A DNA stretch of 64,000 bases from Dugong dugon (GCA_030035585.1 CM057465.1:5865501-5929500); one strand, 5' to 3'; shown: positions 20,091 to 31,480, counted from the first letter of the stretch. Program-made: numbers and translations. The notes: a model not told the origin generated them from the letters alone.

Positions 20091-20344
20091 GGGCTGGCTC
20101 CAAGCCTAGAACTGTCAGCTGAAGCACCTCCCTGCAGCCTCTTTGAGTGGCTTGGGTTCCTCACAGCATGGAGGTCTCACGGGAGTTGAACTTCTTACTC
20201 CAGGATGGAAGCTGCATAGCCTTCTACCACTCAGTCTTAGAATGTCCACAGAAGCACCTGTGTCACACTCTGTTGTTGAAGTTATCACACGTGTGGATAG
20301 ATTTAAGAGGGGAGAACATAGACCCTGACTTCTCCATGGGAGGC
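20091..20344. other. Unclassified old repeat-like stretch
   Basis: CAGCATGGAGGTCTCACG, TGGATAGATTTAAGAGGGGA and CTTCTCCATGGGAGG resemble an old L1 3'-UTR-type segment in antisense, but I cannot name it. Confidence 0.3.
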
Positions 20345-20846
20345 TGTCTTAGGTTGGGTTCTCTAGAGAAGCAAAACCAGTGAAGCATATATATTTATAT
20401 GAGATATATATACATATATCTCAAGGAAATGGCTCATGTGGTTGCAGAGGCTGGCAAATCCCAAGTCCCTGAGTCAGGCGTCAGGCTGGAGGCTTCTCTG
20501 ACTCACACAGCTGCAGGGGCTGACAAACCCAAGATCTTCAGGTCAGAGGACAGGTTGCTGGCTCATGAGCTGCGAAGGCTGACGAATCCAAGATCAGCAG
20601 GCAATAGGGCAGGCCACTGGCTGAAGTCTCAAGAACCAGAGGTCAGATGATGATGAGCCAGATGCAGGATCCAGAGCAAGCAAGCAAGTTTTGCCAAAAT
20701 ATCCATATATATATTGAATGCAGGCCACACCACTGAGGAAACTCCCCTTATGTCTGATTGGCTGATCACATTATGGAGGATGACTATATTATTACATAAC
20801 TTCCAAACCACTGAGAATCATGGCCTACACAACCTTAACCATCACA
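20345..20846 (-). mobile_element. Solo LTR of the ERVL family seen at 30.8-37.6 kb
   Basis: The minus strand begins TGTGATGGTTAAGGTTGTGT and ends AGAACCCAACCTAAGACA. It is the same LTR as those bounding the provirus at 30811-37583. The flanks GAGGC (20340-20344) and GAGCC (20847-20851) form a 5-bp target duplication with one mismatch, so this is a solo LTR left by recombination. Confidence 0.88.
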
Positions 20847-20851
20847 GAGCC

Positions 20852-21056
20852 CAAAATTAGTTGTCTTTGAGTTGACTTCTACTCATGGCAACCCAATGTG
20901 TGTTTGAGTAGAACCATGCTCCACAGGGTTTTCAGTGGCTGATTTTTGAGAAGTAGATGGCCAGGCCTTTCTTCTGAGGTGCCTCTGGGTGGACTTAAAC
21001 TGCCGACTTTTTGGTTAGCAGCCAAGCAGTTAACTATTTGGGAGGAGCACCAAGGA
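20852..21056 (-). mobile_element. AfroSINE, full length
   Basis: The plus strand has AGTTGTCTTTGAGTTGACTT near the tail and GGTTAGCAGCCAAGCAGTTA at the head. It lies within a few bases of the solo LTR. Confidence 0.88.
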
Positions 21057-24000
21057 ATTTACAGCCATATTTGAAACTGCCACACTACCCCATATTCCTA
21101 GGCTCAAATTTCCTCCTCTCCTCTTTCAAAATTCTACCATCTGCTAAGGCTGGGCTTAAATCCCTGCCAGAAAACCTTCCTGCTAACTCCTACCCCCAGT
21201 GGCACTTCCTGTCTACCCATGTGTCCTTGGTTATGACCTCCAGTCAATAGCAAGTACAGCCAGGAGGTGTGACCACTAACCTTGGAGCCATGCCCATCTG
21301 CTCACACACGTATGTTCTTCTTTGGTTCTTGGAGCAAGCCTGTGAGGCATTTTGGGAGGGGGGGGGGGGGGCATCTCACCTGGAGTTCTGCAGGATAAGT
21401 AGGAGTTCTCCAGGCAGATAGGGTTGGGGAAGAGGCATGGTGAGCTTGGGCACACCGCATTGGGTGGGGCAGGAGGACAGAGTTTTGCTTACTCTGGGTC
21501 AGGGGAGGGTTTCAGTGGGGGAAGGGCCCTGAGCAGACTTGGTTTTAGGAGGACACTGCTGCCCTCTACAGTGGGATGGCTTACGCAGGCCCAGGGAGGC
21601 GGATGTAGCTGGTGTCAGTCCCTGGGCCCCTGGCAAGAGCCTGCCGGCCTGTACTCCTATTTTTCCATGTGGTTCCTTGTATCCCATCAGCCACTCTCTG
21701 GGTGGGCATTTCCCATCTTACAGATGGGAAAACTGAGGTTCAGAGAGGTCTTCCTGAACTCCAACCTGGGCAGGAGGGGAGGGTGCCAGAGAGCTGGAAC
21801 CAGGGTTAGGAGCTCACTTTGTCTCCCCTACGCCCTCACCCCACAGGACCCGCCTCAGGCAGGGCGGGAAGCTCCTCCTGTCTCTAGCACTCCAGCAGTC
21901 CCCCAGCTTCCCGCCCCTCTCATCCCTGACCATGTGTTCCGAGCCGGCCACTGCTGGGCATCTGGCTACATCACCAGGCAGCAGGGGGCATGGCTGCCAG
22001 CTTGCTCAGGTCTAGTGTTCCTCTCAGGCCTGGGCGGGGTGGGAGTTGGACTGAGGGGAAACCAAGGCCCAGAGGGGTAGGGTTTGGCCTCTGCCGTGAG
22101 CTGGCTGGTAACTGAGAACCTGGCTCTGCTCATACAGGGGCGGCTCTGGACATCAACCCTTCTGCCTGCCTGGTAGCCACCACCACGGGCAGTGCCAGGC
22201 AGCCTGCTTGGTCCAGTGCAGCCCGGCTCCTGAAAGGCTGACAAAAGCCAGCTGTCCTCCCAGCGGCCACTCGGCGGGCAGACACCCGGAGGGGAGACGC
22301 TGGCCTCATCTGCACCGAAGCTGCCCGGAAGGCCCTGGAAAGCTCCACGCCACTCCCACTCCTGCTAGGCAGCTTTTCCGGAATGGCTTCCCGATGAGGT
22401 CATGCAGCGCTGGAGGAGGCCGCGGGGACGTTGCTAGCCAGGCTTCGGCTGGGGAAACATGGCTGCCGGCAGCCTCCTTGTCCTGCCTGGCCGGACTCTG
22501 CCCAGGGAGGCTGCCGGGACCATGACGGGGAGCTGGGGTCTCACTGCCTGGTCCCCGCCCTGGCCTGCAGCCTCATGCTGACCCTTAGAACTCCCACCCC
22601 CTGCTCTGCCACCACACTACCCGCCCCCCAGGCACAGAGGGGGAACGGAGGCCCAGAGAAGGTCACGCTGTGCCCAGCATCCAACAGCGGGCAGCCGTGG
22701 AGAAGGAGTTGATGTTCCTAGCTCTTCCCCTCCACCTCGGATGCCTCGGGTGCCCGCCCACAGCAGGACTGGGATTGACATGGGTGCCTGCTCTGAGCAG
22801 CCCAGTGGCTTTTTCCTGAAACACGAGTTTTCCAGCCATAGAGCAAGGAGCTCCGAGGTCACCCACCCCCTGGGCTGGGGCCAGGAGGGAATACTGAGTT
22901 GGCGAGGGAGCAGGGCCACTTGGCCAGGCCGGAGCCCTGCTGAGGCAGGTGAGGCCGCCGTCCACCCCACATCCATCTTAGGGCCTCTCTTTGCCCCATG
23001 GGGAGGCAGCAGTTCCCTTCCTTGGGTGGGGCTGTCTCCCTGCCGGGCTTCTGTGCAGCTAAGCCCTGCCAGGAGCAGCTGATGGGAGGACAGTGTCCCT
23101 GAGGGTGGGTCACTTCCCTACCACGTTGACCCCATGCCTGCCAGGCTCTGTGCTGGAAGGGCCACAGGAACCAGTGTGACACAGGGCCCCGAGTCCCACA
23201 GGTGGAGAAAAGGACATCCCACGAGGGCAGAGGGGCCTGCAGCAACTCGAAGCCTGGCACCTGACTCTAAGAAGGGCTCAGTGGGCACTGCAAGGCTGCT
23301 GGGCAGAAGTGACCCCATATGGGCCCTCGACAAGATCCCTGGAGCTGGAGGGGTCACTGCCCCGAAGGGTGGGCCGAGCAGGAAGAGGCAGGGCAGGCCT
23401 GGGATTCTGGCCTTTGGGGGATCTGGGAGCTTCCTGGCCCTGTGGGACTGGGCAGTGGAGCCAAGGGGAGCTGGAGACCCGGTCATGTGTCTGCTGGAAT
23501 TTGGTGTGCAACTTGGGCCAAGTCCTCCCCTGGTTGGGCCTCGATTTCCCCATCGCAGCCCGGAAGTGGGTGGGAAGGGGCTGGGCTCCAGGAGGCTTCC
23601 AGATCTGCATCCGGAAGCAGCTGAGGCCGCAGCCGTCCCGGACTCGGTCGGATTTCAGTGTCGGAGGAGACTCCTCAGCCTCGCCCACCGCGCCCGCGCA
23701 CAGATGAGCCAGGCTGGCTCAAGGTCGCAGTTAGCAGCAGAGCCAGGATCCCAGCCAGGCTCCACTGCTGGCCCCAAGTGACCCCGCGGCTCCATGCCCC
23801 TCCCTCTCTCCCTCCGCCTCTCCCTGCACAAAGCCAGCCTCCTTCCGGAGAGGGCCTCCTTGCCAGCAGTGGGACTGCTCCCCTCCGCTGCCCCCTGGTG
23901 GCTCCAGTGACACATGGCAGCCTCATCCAGAGCCCCTGGCACCCACAGGACCAGGGGCACCCACAGGACCGGGGGCACCCACAGGACTGGGGGCACCGAC

Positions 24001-24470
24001 AGGACTAGAGGCACCCACAGGGCTGAGGGCACCCATGACCACAGACCACCTTTCTTCTCTGGAAAAAGGAGCATGAAGACGCTCGCACACCGTCTCCCAG
24101 GGCTGCCCTGAGGGGCCGTCTCCATAAAGGTGGGGCCAGTCCAGCCTGCACACTGAGGGCATAGCTCCACTGCTCCATCTCCATATTGTGAGCTCCAGAG
24201 GCCTGGGCTTCTGATGACTTTGCTGCCCAAGGGGCTGGGCCAGACCAGCTCCCTCACCGCTGACCTGGCCGTTACGTCCCCAGGTGGCCTCTGGAACCTG
24301 GGTCTGGTCCTGGGTTTTCTCTGGGGTTCCTGGCAGGCAGGTCCTGCCAGTGCCTCACAGGGTCCACTCAGAGCCCCAGAGCCTGGGGATGCTCACTCCC
24401 ACCTGACAGTGTGCAAATTAAGCCTAAAGAGGGAGGAAACATCCCTTAAGAATGTGTGTGTGCATGAGTG
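21057..24470. other. 3.4 kb GC-rich low-copy region with MIR scraps
   Basis: The largest stretch without young repeats. I recognise short MIR cores near 21710-21800 (CAGATGGGAAAACTGAGGTT), 22610-22690 (antisense, GGAGGCCCAGAGAAGG) and 23495-23560 (AACTTGGGCCAAGTCCTCCC), plus a G run near 21357-21371. Frames up to 218 codons exist on both strands, with no splice or domain support. A moderate rise in CpG near 22260-22450 and 23540-23700 could be regulatory. It would be a sensible place to look for exons with RNA data. Confidence 0.4.
23947..24036. repeat. 18-bp tandem repeat, five copies
   Basis: Units of the form AGGACCGGGGGCACCCAC, at 23947 and every 18 bases, become less regular toward 24036. 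Confidence 0.9.
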
Positions 24471-24646
24471 TGCACGGTGAGCGTGCACAGTGAGCATGCG
24501 TGGTGAGCATGCGTGGTGATCCTGCACAGTGAGTGTGCACGATGAGTGTGCTCGGTGAGTGTGCTTGGTGAGCGTGCGTGGTGAGCATGCGTGGTGAGAG
24601 CGCGTGGTGATGCCGCACAGTGAGTGTGCATGGTGAGCGTGCATGC
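24471..24646. repeat. 13-bp minisatellite, about 13.5 copies
   Basis: Units of the form TGCGTGGTGAGCA vary at a few positions. The alternating purine/pyrimidine TGCGTG/TGCACG part recurs every 13 bases. All three minus frames stay open and read as the same His/Ala/Ser/Pro periodic peptide because 13 is not a multiple of three. No gene is implied. Confidence 0.95.
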
Positions 24647-24924
24647 ACAAACTGGAGGCCGTCAGGAATGCTGAGATCTTAGCATTTCTGGGTTAAATCA
24701 AAGCGCATCTCAGAGGCTGCTGGCCGGCCTCTCAGGGGAGTGCTCTCCCGACATGGTCCCTCGGGGCTCTGGAAAGTGGGTCTATGCTTTCCAGGGGCAG
24801 AGGAACGAGGTTAATGAAGATGAACGTGCCCACCACGTGCTGCCCCCCAGCCCCTCAGCACCCCAACTCCGTCCAGCTACCTGCACCATTGCCCCTATCC
24901 TGCTCAGCCTCCATGGGGCCCGCT
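24647..24924. other. Low-copy stretch, nothing recognised
   Basis: Short unique interval between the minisatellite and an L2 fragment. Confidence 0.3.
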
Positions 24925-25150
24925 TGCCTCCTTTCTCCCCTCTGTCCACCCATCAGGGGCCACCAGAGTGCTTTTCTTAAAATTCCAATCAGGCCCCGCC
25001 CAGACATGTCAGTGGCTCCCCTTTGCCCTTGGGGAAGGAACACATGCTCCCCGTAGCTCTCCAGGCTCTTGTGTCTGGTCCTCGCTTTGTCTAGCCCTTC
25101 CTGCACGCCCGTGGACACCCACCACCTCGCTCAACCTTATGACACCCGTG
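24925..25150 (+). mobile_element. L2 LINE fragment
   Basis: CCACCAGAGTGCTTTTCTTA-AAATTCCAATCAGGCC and CAGTGGCTCCCCTTTGCCCT, then CCCCGTAGCTCTCCAGGCTC, are the L2 ORF2 3' region in sense order. Confidence 0.65.
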
Positions 25151-25680
25151 GGCTGTGGTTGGTCCCTTCCGCTGGGCTCTGCAGGCTATGGGGGAGGGGA
25201 AGTAATACCCAGAGGTCCTGAGGGCAAGGGTGGCCAAGCTGGGCCTGGGATGCAGGGTCTGAACTGCTTGTCTCCCTCCACGGTCCAAAGAGCTGGGCAG
25301 AAGGGGGCTGCAGCCATCCCACCAAGGGATGCGTCCCCACCATGGCCTTGCATGGCCTCCAGTCTCGAGGAGTAGCCAGGCCGCAGGGGGCCTGGGACTG
25401 GACCATGGTGTTTATTCAGCTGTCTGAGCTGGCGCCGCACCCCACCGGGGCCTCGGCTCTCTGGACTTAAAACACGCAGCCCTGTCCCCACCGAGCAAGC
25501 TCTCGGGCGGTGGCCTTCTCAAAGCACGGTTTCTGTGGGGGTCTTAAGGGGCCAGCCATCACGAGGCAGGCGGCAGGCCGTCCTCTCGGTCAGAGATCTC
25601 GGTGGCAGAGGGACCTCAGGAGTAGCTGCCGTCTCCCACAGCACACTCCTCCCGCTTGGCTTTTTTTTAAAATTTATTTT
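25151..25680. other. Low-copy stretch, nothing recognised
   Basis: GC-rich unique DNA ending at the T-rich border of an L1 relic. Confidence 0.3.
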
Positions 25681-25872
25681 AAAGTAGCCTTGTTTTTTTT
25701 TTTTTTTTTTTAACAGCAGTTTTAGGTTTCAGAAAGACCTTTTAGAGCAGCTGAGGTGCAGAAAGAATAAAGAGTTCCCACAGACCCTCCCCCTGCAGTT
25801 TGCCCGTTAGTAACGTCTTGTCTTGCGTTGGTGTGGCCCGTTTGCTACAATTAATGAACAATAGCAGAAAGA

Positions 25873-25985
25873 GAAACCCATTGTTGTCCAGTCCACTTGG
25901 ACTCATCGAGACCCAATGTGTTACAGAGCAGAGCTGTCAACCCCTAGGTTAGCAGTTGAGCACTAACCAGTTGTGCCGCCTGGAT
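25873..25985 (-). mobile_element. AfroSINE, internally deleted
   Basis: AACCCATTGTTGTCCAGTCC at the tail joins, after a gap, GGTTAGCAGTTGAGCACTAA at the head. The central body is missing. Confidence 0.8.
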
Positions 25986-26017
25986 CGCTACATTCTTAAT
26001 TAAAGTCTTAGTATATA

Positions 26018-26212
26018 AAGAGCTTTGATGGTGCAACAGTCAAGTGCCCGGCTGCTAACCGAAAGGTTGGCAGTTCGAACCCACTAGCCGCTCAGCTGGA
26101 GAAAGAGCTGGCGATCTGCTCCTGTAAAGACTAAGGCCTAGAAAATCCTATACTTCTCTCACATGGAGTCGCTATCAGTTGAAATCAACCCAGTGGCACC
26201 GAGCTACAACAA
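26018..26212 (+). mobile_element. AfroSINE, AAC-tail class
   Basis: The head GAGCTTTGATGGTGCAACAG leads to a good B box (CAGTTCGAACCCACTAG). The tail is GAGTCGCTATCAGTTGAAAT with an ACAACAAAAAGC end. Confidence 0.88.
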
Positions 26213-26418
26213 AAAGCAAACCCGTTGCCATAGAGTCTATTTCAACTCGTAGTGACCCTGTAGGACAGAGCAGGACTGTCCCTAGGGTTTCCAAGGCTGT
26301 AATCTTTATGGAAGCAGACTGCCACATCTTTCTCCCGTGGAGCAGCAGCTGGTGGGCTCAAACTGCTGACCTCTCGGTTAGCAGCCGAGCGCTTAGCCAC
26401 TGTGTCACCAGGGCCTCT
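26213..26418 (-). mobile_element. AfroSINE, full length
   Basis: Begins on the plus strand at AAACCCGTTGCCATAGAGTC immediately after the plus-strand copy and ends CCACTGTGTCACCAGGGCCT. The two copies form a spacerless tail-to-tail inverted repeat about 400 bases long. Confidence 0.9.
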
Positions 26419-26900
26419 TAACAACAACATCATTTAGATAAGTTATATACTAGTTCACTCTCCCGCTCTATAGTCCTTTGGGTTTTGACAAATGTGCAAT
26501 GTCATGCGTCTGCCATTACACACAGTAACGTAATTAAAGGCATTATCATACAGAATCATTTCCTGCCCTAAAAATGCCCTGGGCTCCACCTGTCCCTCCC
26601 TTCCCCTCCCCTGGCCCCCGGCAACCACGGAGCTCCTCACTGTCTCTGTAGTTTTGCCTTTTCCAGGATGTCATATAGTTGGAATCACACAGAGTACAGC
26701 TTTTTTCAGACAGCTTTCTTTCACTGAGCAGCATGCATTTCAGGTTCCTCCGTGTCTTTTTGTGGCTTGACAGCTCCTTCCTTTGTATCGCTGAGTGATG
26801 CTCACTGCATGGATGGACCACAGCTGTTTACCATTCACTATTGAAGGACACCTTGGTTGCTCCCAATGCTTGACAATTATCGTGTGTCCCTTTTGTTTTA

Positions 26901-27395
26901 GCTTTCTGTGTCAGCTGAGGTTCGGTCGGAAACAGCACCTTCCATTTGGGTCAATGGATTAATAAGGGGACTGTTTACAAAGTAGGGGGTAGAGTTCAGG
27001 AAGCTACGCGGGAAGGCGCAGTCTCTGGGGCTAGTGGCCTGAGGCACCAGGGCAGGAGGTCCTGGTGCTTGGAGAGGGGCTGCTTTTGCAAGAGCTGTGG
27101 CCTCCAGTCCAGGGCCCTTGGATCTCTGCCCCCATGATGATCCCCACTACCCACTGGCCCTGAATTTGCCTGGGAAAGCCAACTACCCAGGGCCTAACTA
27201 GGCAAAGGAAGCTTCTTATATGATTGATCATCCAAAAAATTGCTCTGCACCATCCCCATCCCCTTGATAGCCCCTGCCCCTTCCACCCTGGGCAGGTGGC
27301 TGCCCCACTGGCCCGGGCAAGGAGCCAGGAATTCTGGGAGCAGTAAGACCAAGTGGAGTCATCTCGATCTGCTGTGAGAATCATGACCCAGCTGG
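26901..27395. other. Unclassified stretch before the RTE copy
   Basis: No repeat that I can name with confidence. CAATGGATTAATAAGGGGAC has an LTR-like look but no partner or terminal repeats are seen. Confidence 0.3.
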
Positions 27396-29330
27396 TAGAA
27401 GATTTTTACCAGCTTCTACTGCCTGAAATTGATTAAACATGCAATCAGGATGCATTAATAATTACTGGTGATTGGAATGAGAAAGTTGGAAACAAAGAAG
27501 AAGGATCAGTAGTTGGAAAATATGGCCTTGGTGATAGAAATGATGCTAGAGATGGCATGATAGAATTTTGCAAGACCAACGACTTCTTCATTGCAAATAC
27601 ATTTTTCATCAACATAAATGGCAGCTAAACACGCAGACCTCACCAGATGGAATACACAGCAATCAAATCGACTACATCTGTGGAAAGAGATGATGGAAAA
27701 GCTCAATATCATCAGTCAGAACAAGGCCAGGGGCCGACTGTGGAACAAACCATCAATTGCTCATATGCAAGTTCAAGTTGAAACTGAAGAAAATTAAGAC
27801 AAGTCCACGAGAGCCAAAGTACGACCTTGAGTACATCCCACCTGAATTTAGAGACCATCTCAAGAATAGATATGACTCATTGAACACTAATGACCAAAGA
27901 CCAGACAAGCTGTGGAATGACATCAAGGACATTATACATGGAGAAAGCAAAAGGTCATTAAAAAGACAGGAAAGAAAGAAAAGACCAAAATGGATGTCGG
28001 AAGAGACTCTGAAACTTGCTCTTGAATGTCGAGTAGCTAAAACGAACAGAAGAAATGAAGTAAAAACTCTGAACAGAAGATTTTAAAGGGTAGCTCAAAA
28101 AGACAAAGTAAAGTATTGTAATAACCTGTGCAAAGAGCTGGAGATAGAAAACCAAAAGGGAAGAACACCATCAGCATTTCTCAAGCTGAAAGAATTGAAG
28201 AAAAAATTCAAACCTCGAGTTACAGTAGTGAAGGATTCTATGGGGAAAATATTAAACAATGCAGGAAACATCAAAAGAAGATGGACGGAATACACAGAGT
28301 CACTATACCAAAAAGAACTGGTCGACGTTCAATCATTTCAGGAGGTAGCATATGATCAGGAACCGATGGTACTGAAGAAAGAAGTCCAAGCTGCACTGAA
28401 GGCATTGGCGAAAAACAAGGCTCCAGGAACTGATGAAACATCAACTGAGATGTTTCAACAAATGAATGCAGGGCTGGAAGGGCTCACTCATCCATGCCAA
28501 GAAATTTTGAAGACAGCTACCTGGCCAACCGCCTGGAAGAGATCCATATTTATGCTTATTCCCAAGAAAGGTGATCCAACCAAATGTGGAAATTATCGAA
28601 CAATATCATTAATATCACTCACAAGTAAAATTTTGCTGAATATCATTCAAAAGTGGCTGCAGCAGTATATTGACAGGGAACTGCCAGAAATTCAGGCCGG
28701 ATTCAGAAGAGGATGTGGAACCAGGGATATTATTGTTGATGCCAGGTGGATCCTGGCTGAAAGCAGAGAACACCAGAAAGATGCTTACCTGTGTTTTATT
28801 GACTATGCAAAGGCATTTGACTGTGTGGATCGTGAGAAATTATGGATAACATTGCGAAGAATGGGAATTCCAGAACACTTCATTGTGCTCATAAAGAAAC
28901 TGTACATAGATCAAGAGGTAGTTGTTCGAACAGAACAAGGGGATACTATGTGGTTTAAAGTCAGGAAAAGTGTGTTTTAGGGTTGTATCCTTTCAGCATA
29001 CCTATCCAATCTGTATGCTGAGCAAATAATCTGAGAAGCTGGACTATATGAAGAAGAATGGGGCATCAGAATTGCAGGAAAACTCCTTAACAACCTGCGA
29101 TATGCAGATGATGCAACCTTGCTTGCTGAAAGCGAAGAGGACTTGAAGCACTTTCTAAAGAAGATCAAAGACCGCAGCCTTCAGTATGGATTACACCTCA
29201 ACATAAAGAAAACAAAATTCCTCACAACTGGACCAATAAGCAACATCACGATAAATAGAGAAAATATTGAAGTTGTCAAGAATTTCATTTTACTTGGATC
29301 CACAATCAACACCCATGGAAACAGCAGTTG
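27396..29330 (+). pseudogene. RTE endonuclease/reverse transcriptase remnant
   Basis: The endonuclease motif TGDWN is at 27464-27478. A 109-codon open piece follows at 27757-28086 (linker and start of the RT region), then a 261-codon piece at 28195-28980. The latter covers most of the RT fingers and palm, with the first catalytic box, DYAKAFDC, at 28801-28824. It stops at a single TAG where other copies in this window have CAG (the Q of CQGC). The second catalytic box, YADD, lies at 29101-29112 in the continuing frame, and coding similarity persists to about 29330. Several stops and frameshifts make the copy inactive. Confidence 0.88.
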
Positions 29331-29884
29331 AGAATCAAGACATATTGTATTGGGCAAATCTGCTGCATAAAACCTCTTTAAAGAGTTGAAAAGCAAAGAT
29401 GTCACCTTGAAGACTAAGGTGCGCCTGACCCAAGCCATGGTATATTCAATGGCATCATATGTATGGGATAGCTGGACAATCAGCAAGGAAGACTGAAGAA
29501 GAATTGATGCCTTTGAATTATGGTGTTGGGAAAGAATACTGAATATCCCATGGACTGCCAAAAGAACAAACAAATCTGTCTCAGAAGAAGTACAACCAGA
29601 ATGCTGCTTAGAAGCAAGGATGGCAAGACTACATCTTACGTACTTTGGACACGTTGTCAGGAGGGATCAGTCCCTGGAGAAAGACATCATGCTTGGTAAA
29701 GTACAGGGTCAGTGAAAAAGAGGAAGACCCTCAACAAGATGGAGTGACACAGTGTCTGCAACTATAGGCTCAAGCATAACAATGATTGTGGGCATGGCAC
29801 AGGACTGGGCAGTGTTTCATTCTGTAGTACATAGGGTGGCTATGAGTCAGAACCGACTTGATGGCACCTAACAACAACAACAAC
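27396..29884 (+). mobile_element. RTE (BovB-like) LINE, best preserved copy
   Basis: About 2.5 kb, 5'-truncated within the endonuclease domain, complete at the 3' end: CTATGAGTCAGAACCGACTT-GATGGCACCT and an (AAC)n tail to about 29884. RTE-clade LINEs encode one protein, an APE-type endonuclease followed by a reverse transcriptase, and end in a short microsatellite instead of poly(A), as here. The domains follow in order: the end of the endonuclease, the linker, the RT, and a short C-terminal part. The 5' border has no visible target duplication partner, which is usual for worn copies. Confidence 0.92.
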
Positions 29885-30027
29885 CATCTCCATAATCACC
29901 CCATTCTTCAAGTCCTGTCAGCACTCCACATCTGTCCCCTTTTCTCCTTCTCCATGGCCATCAACCTGATCCAAGCCACCTCCACTTCTTGCTCAGGTGA
30001 CTGTGGAATTCCCTTGTCTCAATCTCC
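29885..30027 (+). mobile_element. L2 LINE, part 1 of 3
   Basis: CATGGCCATCAACCTGATCC-AAGCCACC and CTTGCTCAGGTGACTGTGGA are L2 ORF2 sequence. The element resumes at 30652 and again at 37584. Confidence 0.55.
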
Positions 30028-30217
30028 TGTTGCTATGAGCCGTCGAGTTGATTCCGACTCAGAGTGACCCTATATAACAGAGTAGAATTGCCCTATAGAC
30101 TATGATCTTTACAGAGGTAGATCACCAGGTCTTTCTCCCATGGATCCGCTGGCGGGTTGGAACAGCCAACCTTTCAGTTAGCAGCAGAGCACTTAACCGC
30201 TCCACCACCAGGGCTCC
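30028..30217 (-). mobile_element. AfroSINE, full length
   Basis: TGCTATGAGCCGTCGAGTTG at the tail and TTAACCGCTCCACCACCAGG at the head. Complete antisense copy. Confidence 0.9.
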
Positions 30218-30651
30218 TTCTTAGTCTCCTACAGCTGCCATAACAAAGTACAGCAAATTGGGTGGCTTATAAAAACATAAATGTATTTTTTCACAACCCT
30301 GGAGGTGAGAAATATGAATTCAGGGTGTTGGCAGGGCCATGCTCTCTCTGAAGTCTTTAGGGGAGGTTGCTTTCTTATCTCTTCCGGCTCCTGGTGCCCT
30401 CCGGCGTTCTTCGGCTTATAGCATAACTCTATCATCACATGACCATCTTCCATCTGTCTCTCTGTTGCCCTTCTCTCTTAGAAGGACACCACTCAGACGA
30501 GATTAGGACCTGCCCTACTCCAGCATGACTTCATGTTAACCCAACTGACAACATCTTTAAAGATCCTATTTCCAAACAAGGTCATGTTCACAGGTACCAG
30601 AGTTAGGACTTCCACATATCTCTTTTGGAGGACACAATTGAATCCATAACA
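30218..30651 (-). mobile_element. MaLR LTR of an older, pan-mammalian type
   Basis: TTAGTCTCCTACAGCTGCCA-TAACAAAGTA, GTGTTGGCAGGGCCATGCTC, ACTTCATGTTAACCCAACTG and GGAGGACACAATTGAATCCA-TAACA are the antisense of an MST/MLT1-like LTR. It is distinguishable from the elephant-type LTRs elsewhere in the window by its middle region. Confidence 0.8.
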
Positions 30652-30810
30652 CCCCTGCTGGGCTGGGCTTCCTCTCTTGCCCTAACTGCCTCTGCCCACT
30701 TCAGGCAGCCAAGATGAGTCTGAACACATCAGAGTCTGGCTTAAAACCCTCCAGGGCCTTCTCACTACCTGGAGAATCAAATCTGCACTTCCTGCTCAGC
30801 TCATGGGGCC
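30652..30810 (+). mobile_element. L2 LINE, part 2 of 3
   Basis: GTCTGGCTTAAAACCCTCCA-GGGCCTTCTCACTACCTGGA continues the L2 ORF2 order and is cut at GGGCC by the provirus. Confidence 0.65.
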
Positions 30811-30852
30811 TGTCTTAGGCAAAGTTCTCTAGAGAAGCAAAATCAGTGAAGC

Positions 30853-30891
<39 letters not shown>

Positions 30892-31289
30892 TTTATGTCA
30901 AGGAAATGGCTCACAGAGTTGTAGAAGCTGGAAAGTCCCAAGTCCATGAGTCAGGCATTAGGTTTGAGGCGTCTCCTGACTCACATACCTGCAGGAGCTG
31001 ATGAACCCAAGATCGGCATGTAACACATCAGGCTGCTGGCTCAAGTCCCAAGAACTGGAGGTCAGATGATGATGAGCTGGATGCAGGATCCAGAGCAAGC
31101 AAAAGCCAGTGAGCTTTGCCAGAATGTCCATATATATTGGATGCAAGACACACCGTCAAGGAAACTCCTTTTCAACTGACTGACTTCTCATAGCATATCT
31201 CATCATGGAGGTGATTACATCATTACATAACTGCCAAACCACTGAGAATCATGGCCCAGTCAAGTTGACACACAGCCTTAACCATCACA
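30811..31289 (-). repeat. 3' LTR of the ERV-L provirus
   Basis: The minus strand runs TGTGATGGTTAAGG to AGAACTTTGCCTAAGACA, 479 bases. It contains an (AT)n(AG)n microsatellite at 30856-30890. The internal region adjoins at 31290 with a weak purine-rich tract (AAAGGTGGAC) just before the LTR. Confidence 0.9.
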
Positions 31290-31480
31290 GTCCACCTTTG
31301 TCAATTTGGCACCTGTACACATCTCCTTAAACCGTACATAATCTCTAGATAAAGACAATTATAAAGTCATACTTGTGCCTAACATGATACAACTAACACG
31401 TGTACAACTGAAAACACACTAGCCCTGTTTACAATTTATATTTTATAAGTGAGGAAAACAAAAATATTTGACACACATAT

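Larger units (their letters stand above)
25681..26900 (-). mobile_element. Old L1 relic holding three AfroSINEs
   Basis: AACAGCAGTTTTAGGTTTCA, CCTGGCCCCCGGCAACCACG, GTTTTGCCTTTTCCAGGATG-TCATATAGTTGGAATCA and CACCTTGGTTGCTCCCAATG are antisense L1 sequence of an old subfamily, in order, separated by AfroSINEs at 25873, 26018 and 26213. The T-rich start may be its poly(A) side. The right edge is uncertain. Confidence 0.7.

Noticed and set aside
23134-23781. 215-codon plus-strand frame in the 21-24 kb region
   Set aside because: No domain, no codon or splice evidence, and competing frames of similar length on both strands. A real exon here would need RNA evidence.
24471-24646. Regularly spaced short repeats suggesting a CRISPR-like array
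   Set aside because: Units are tandem without unique spacers, in an evidently mammalian sequence.
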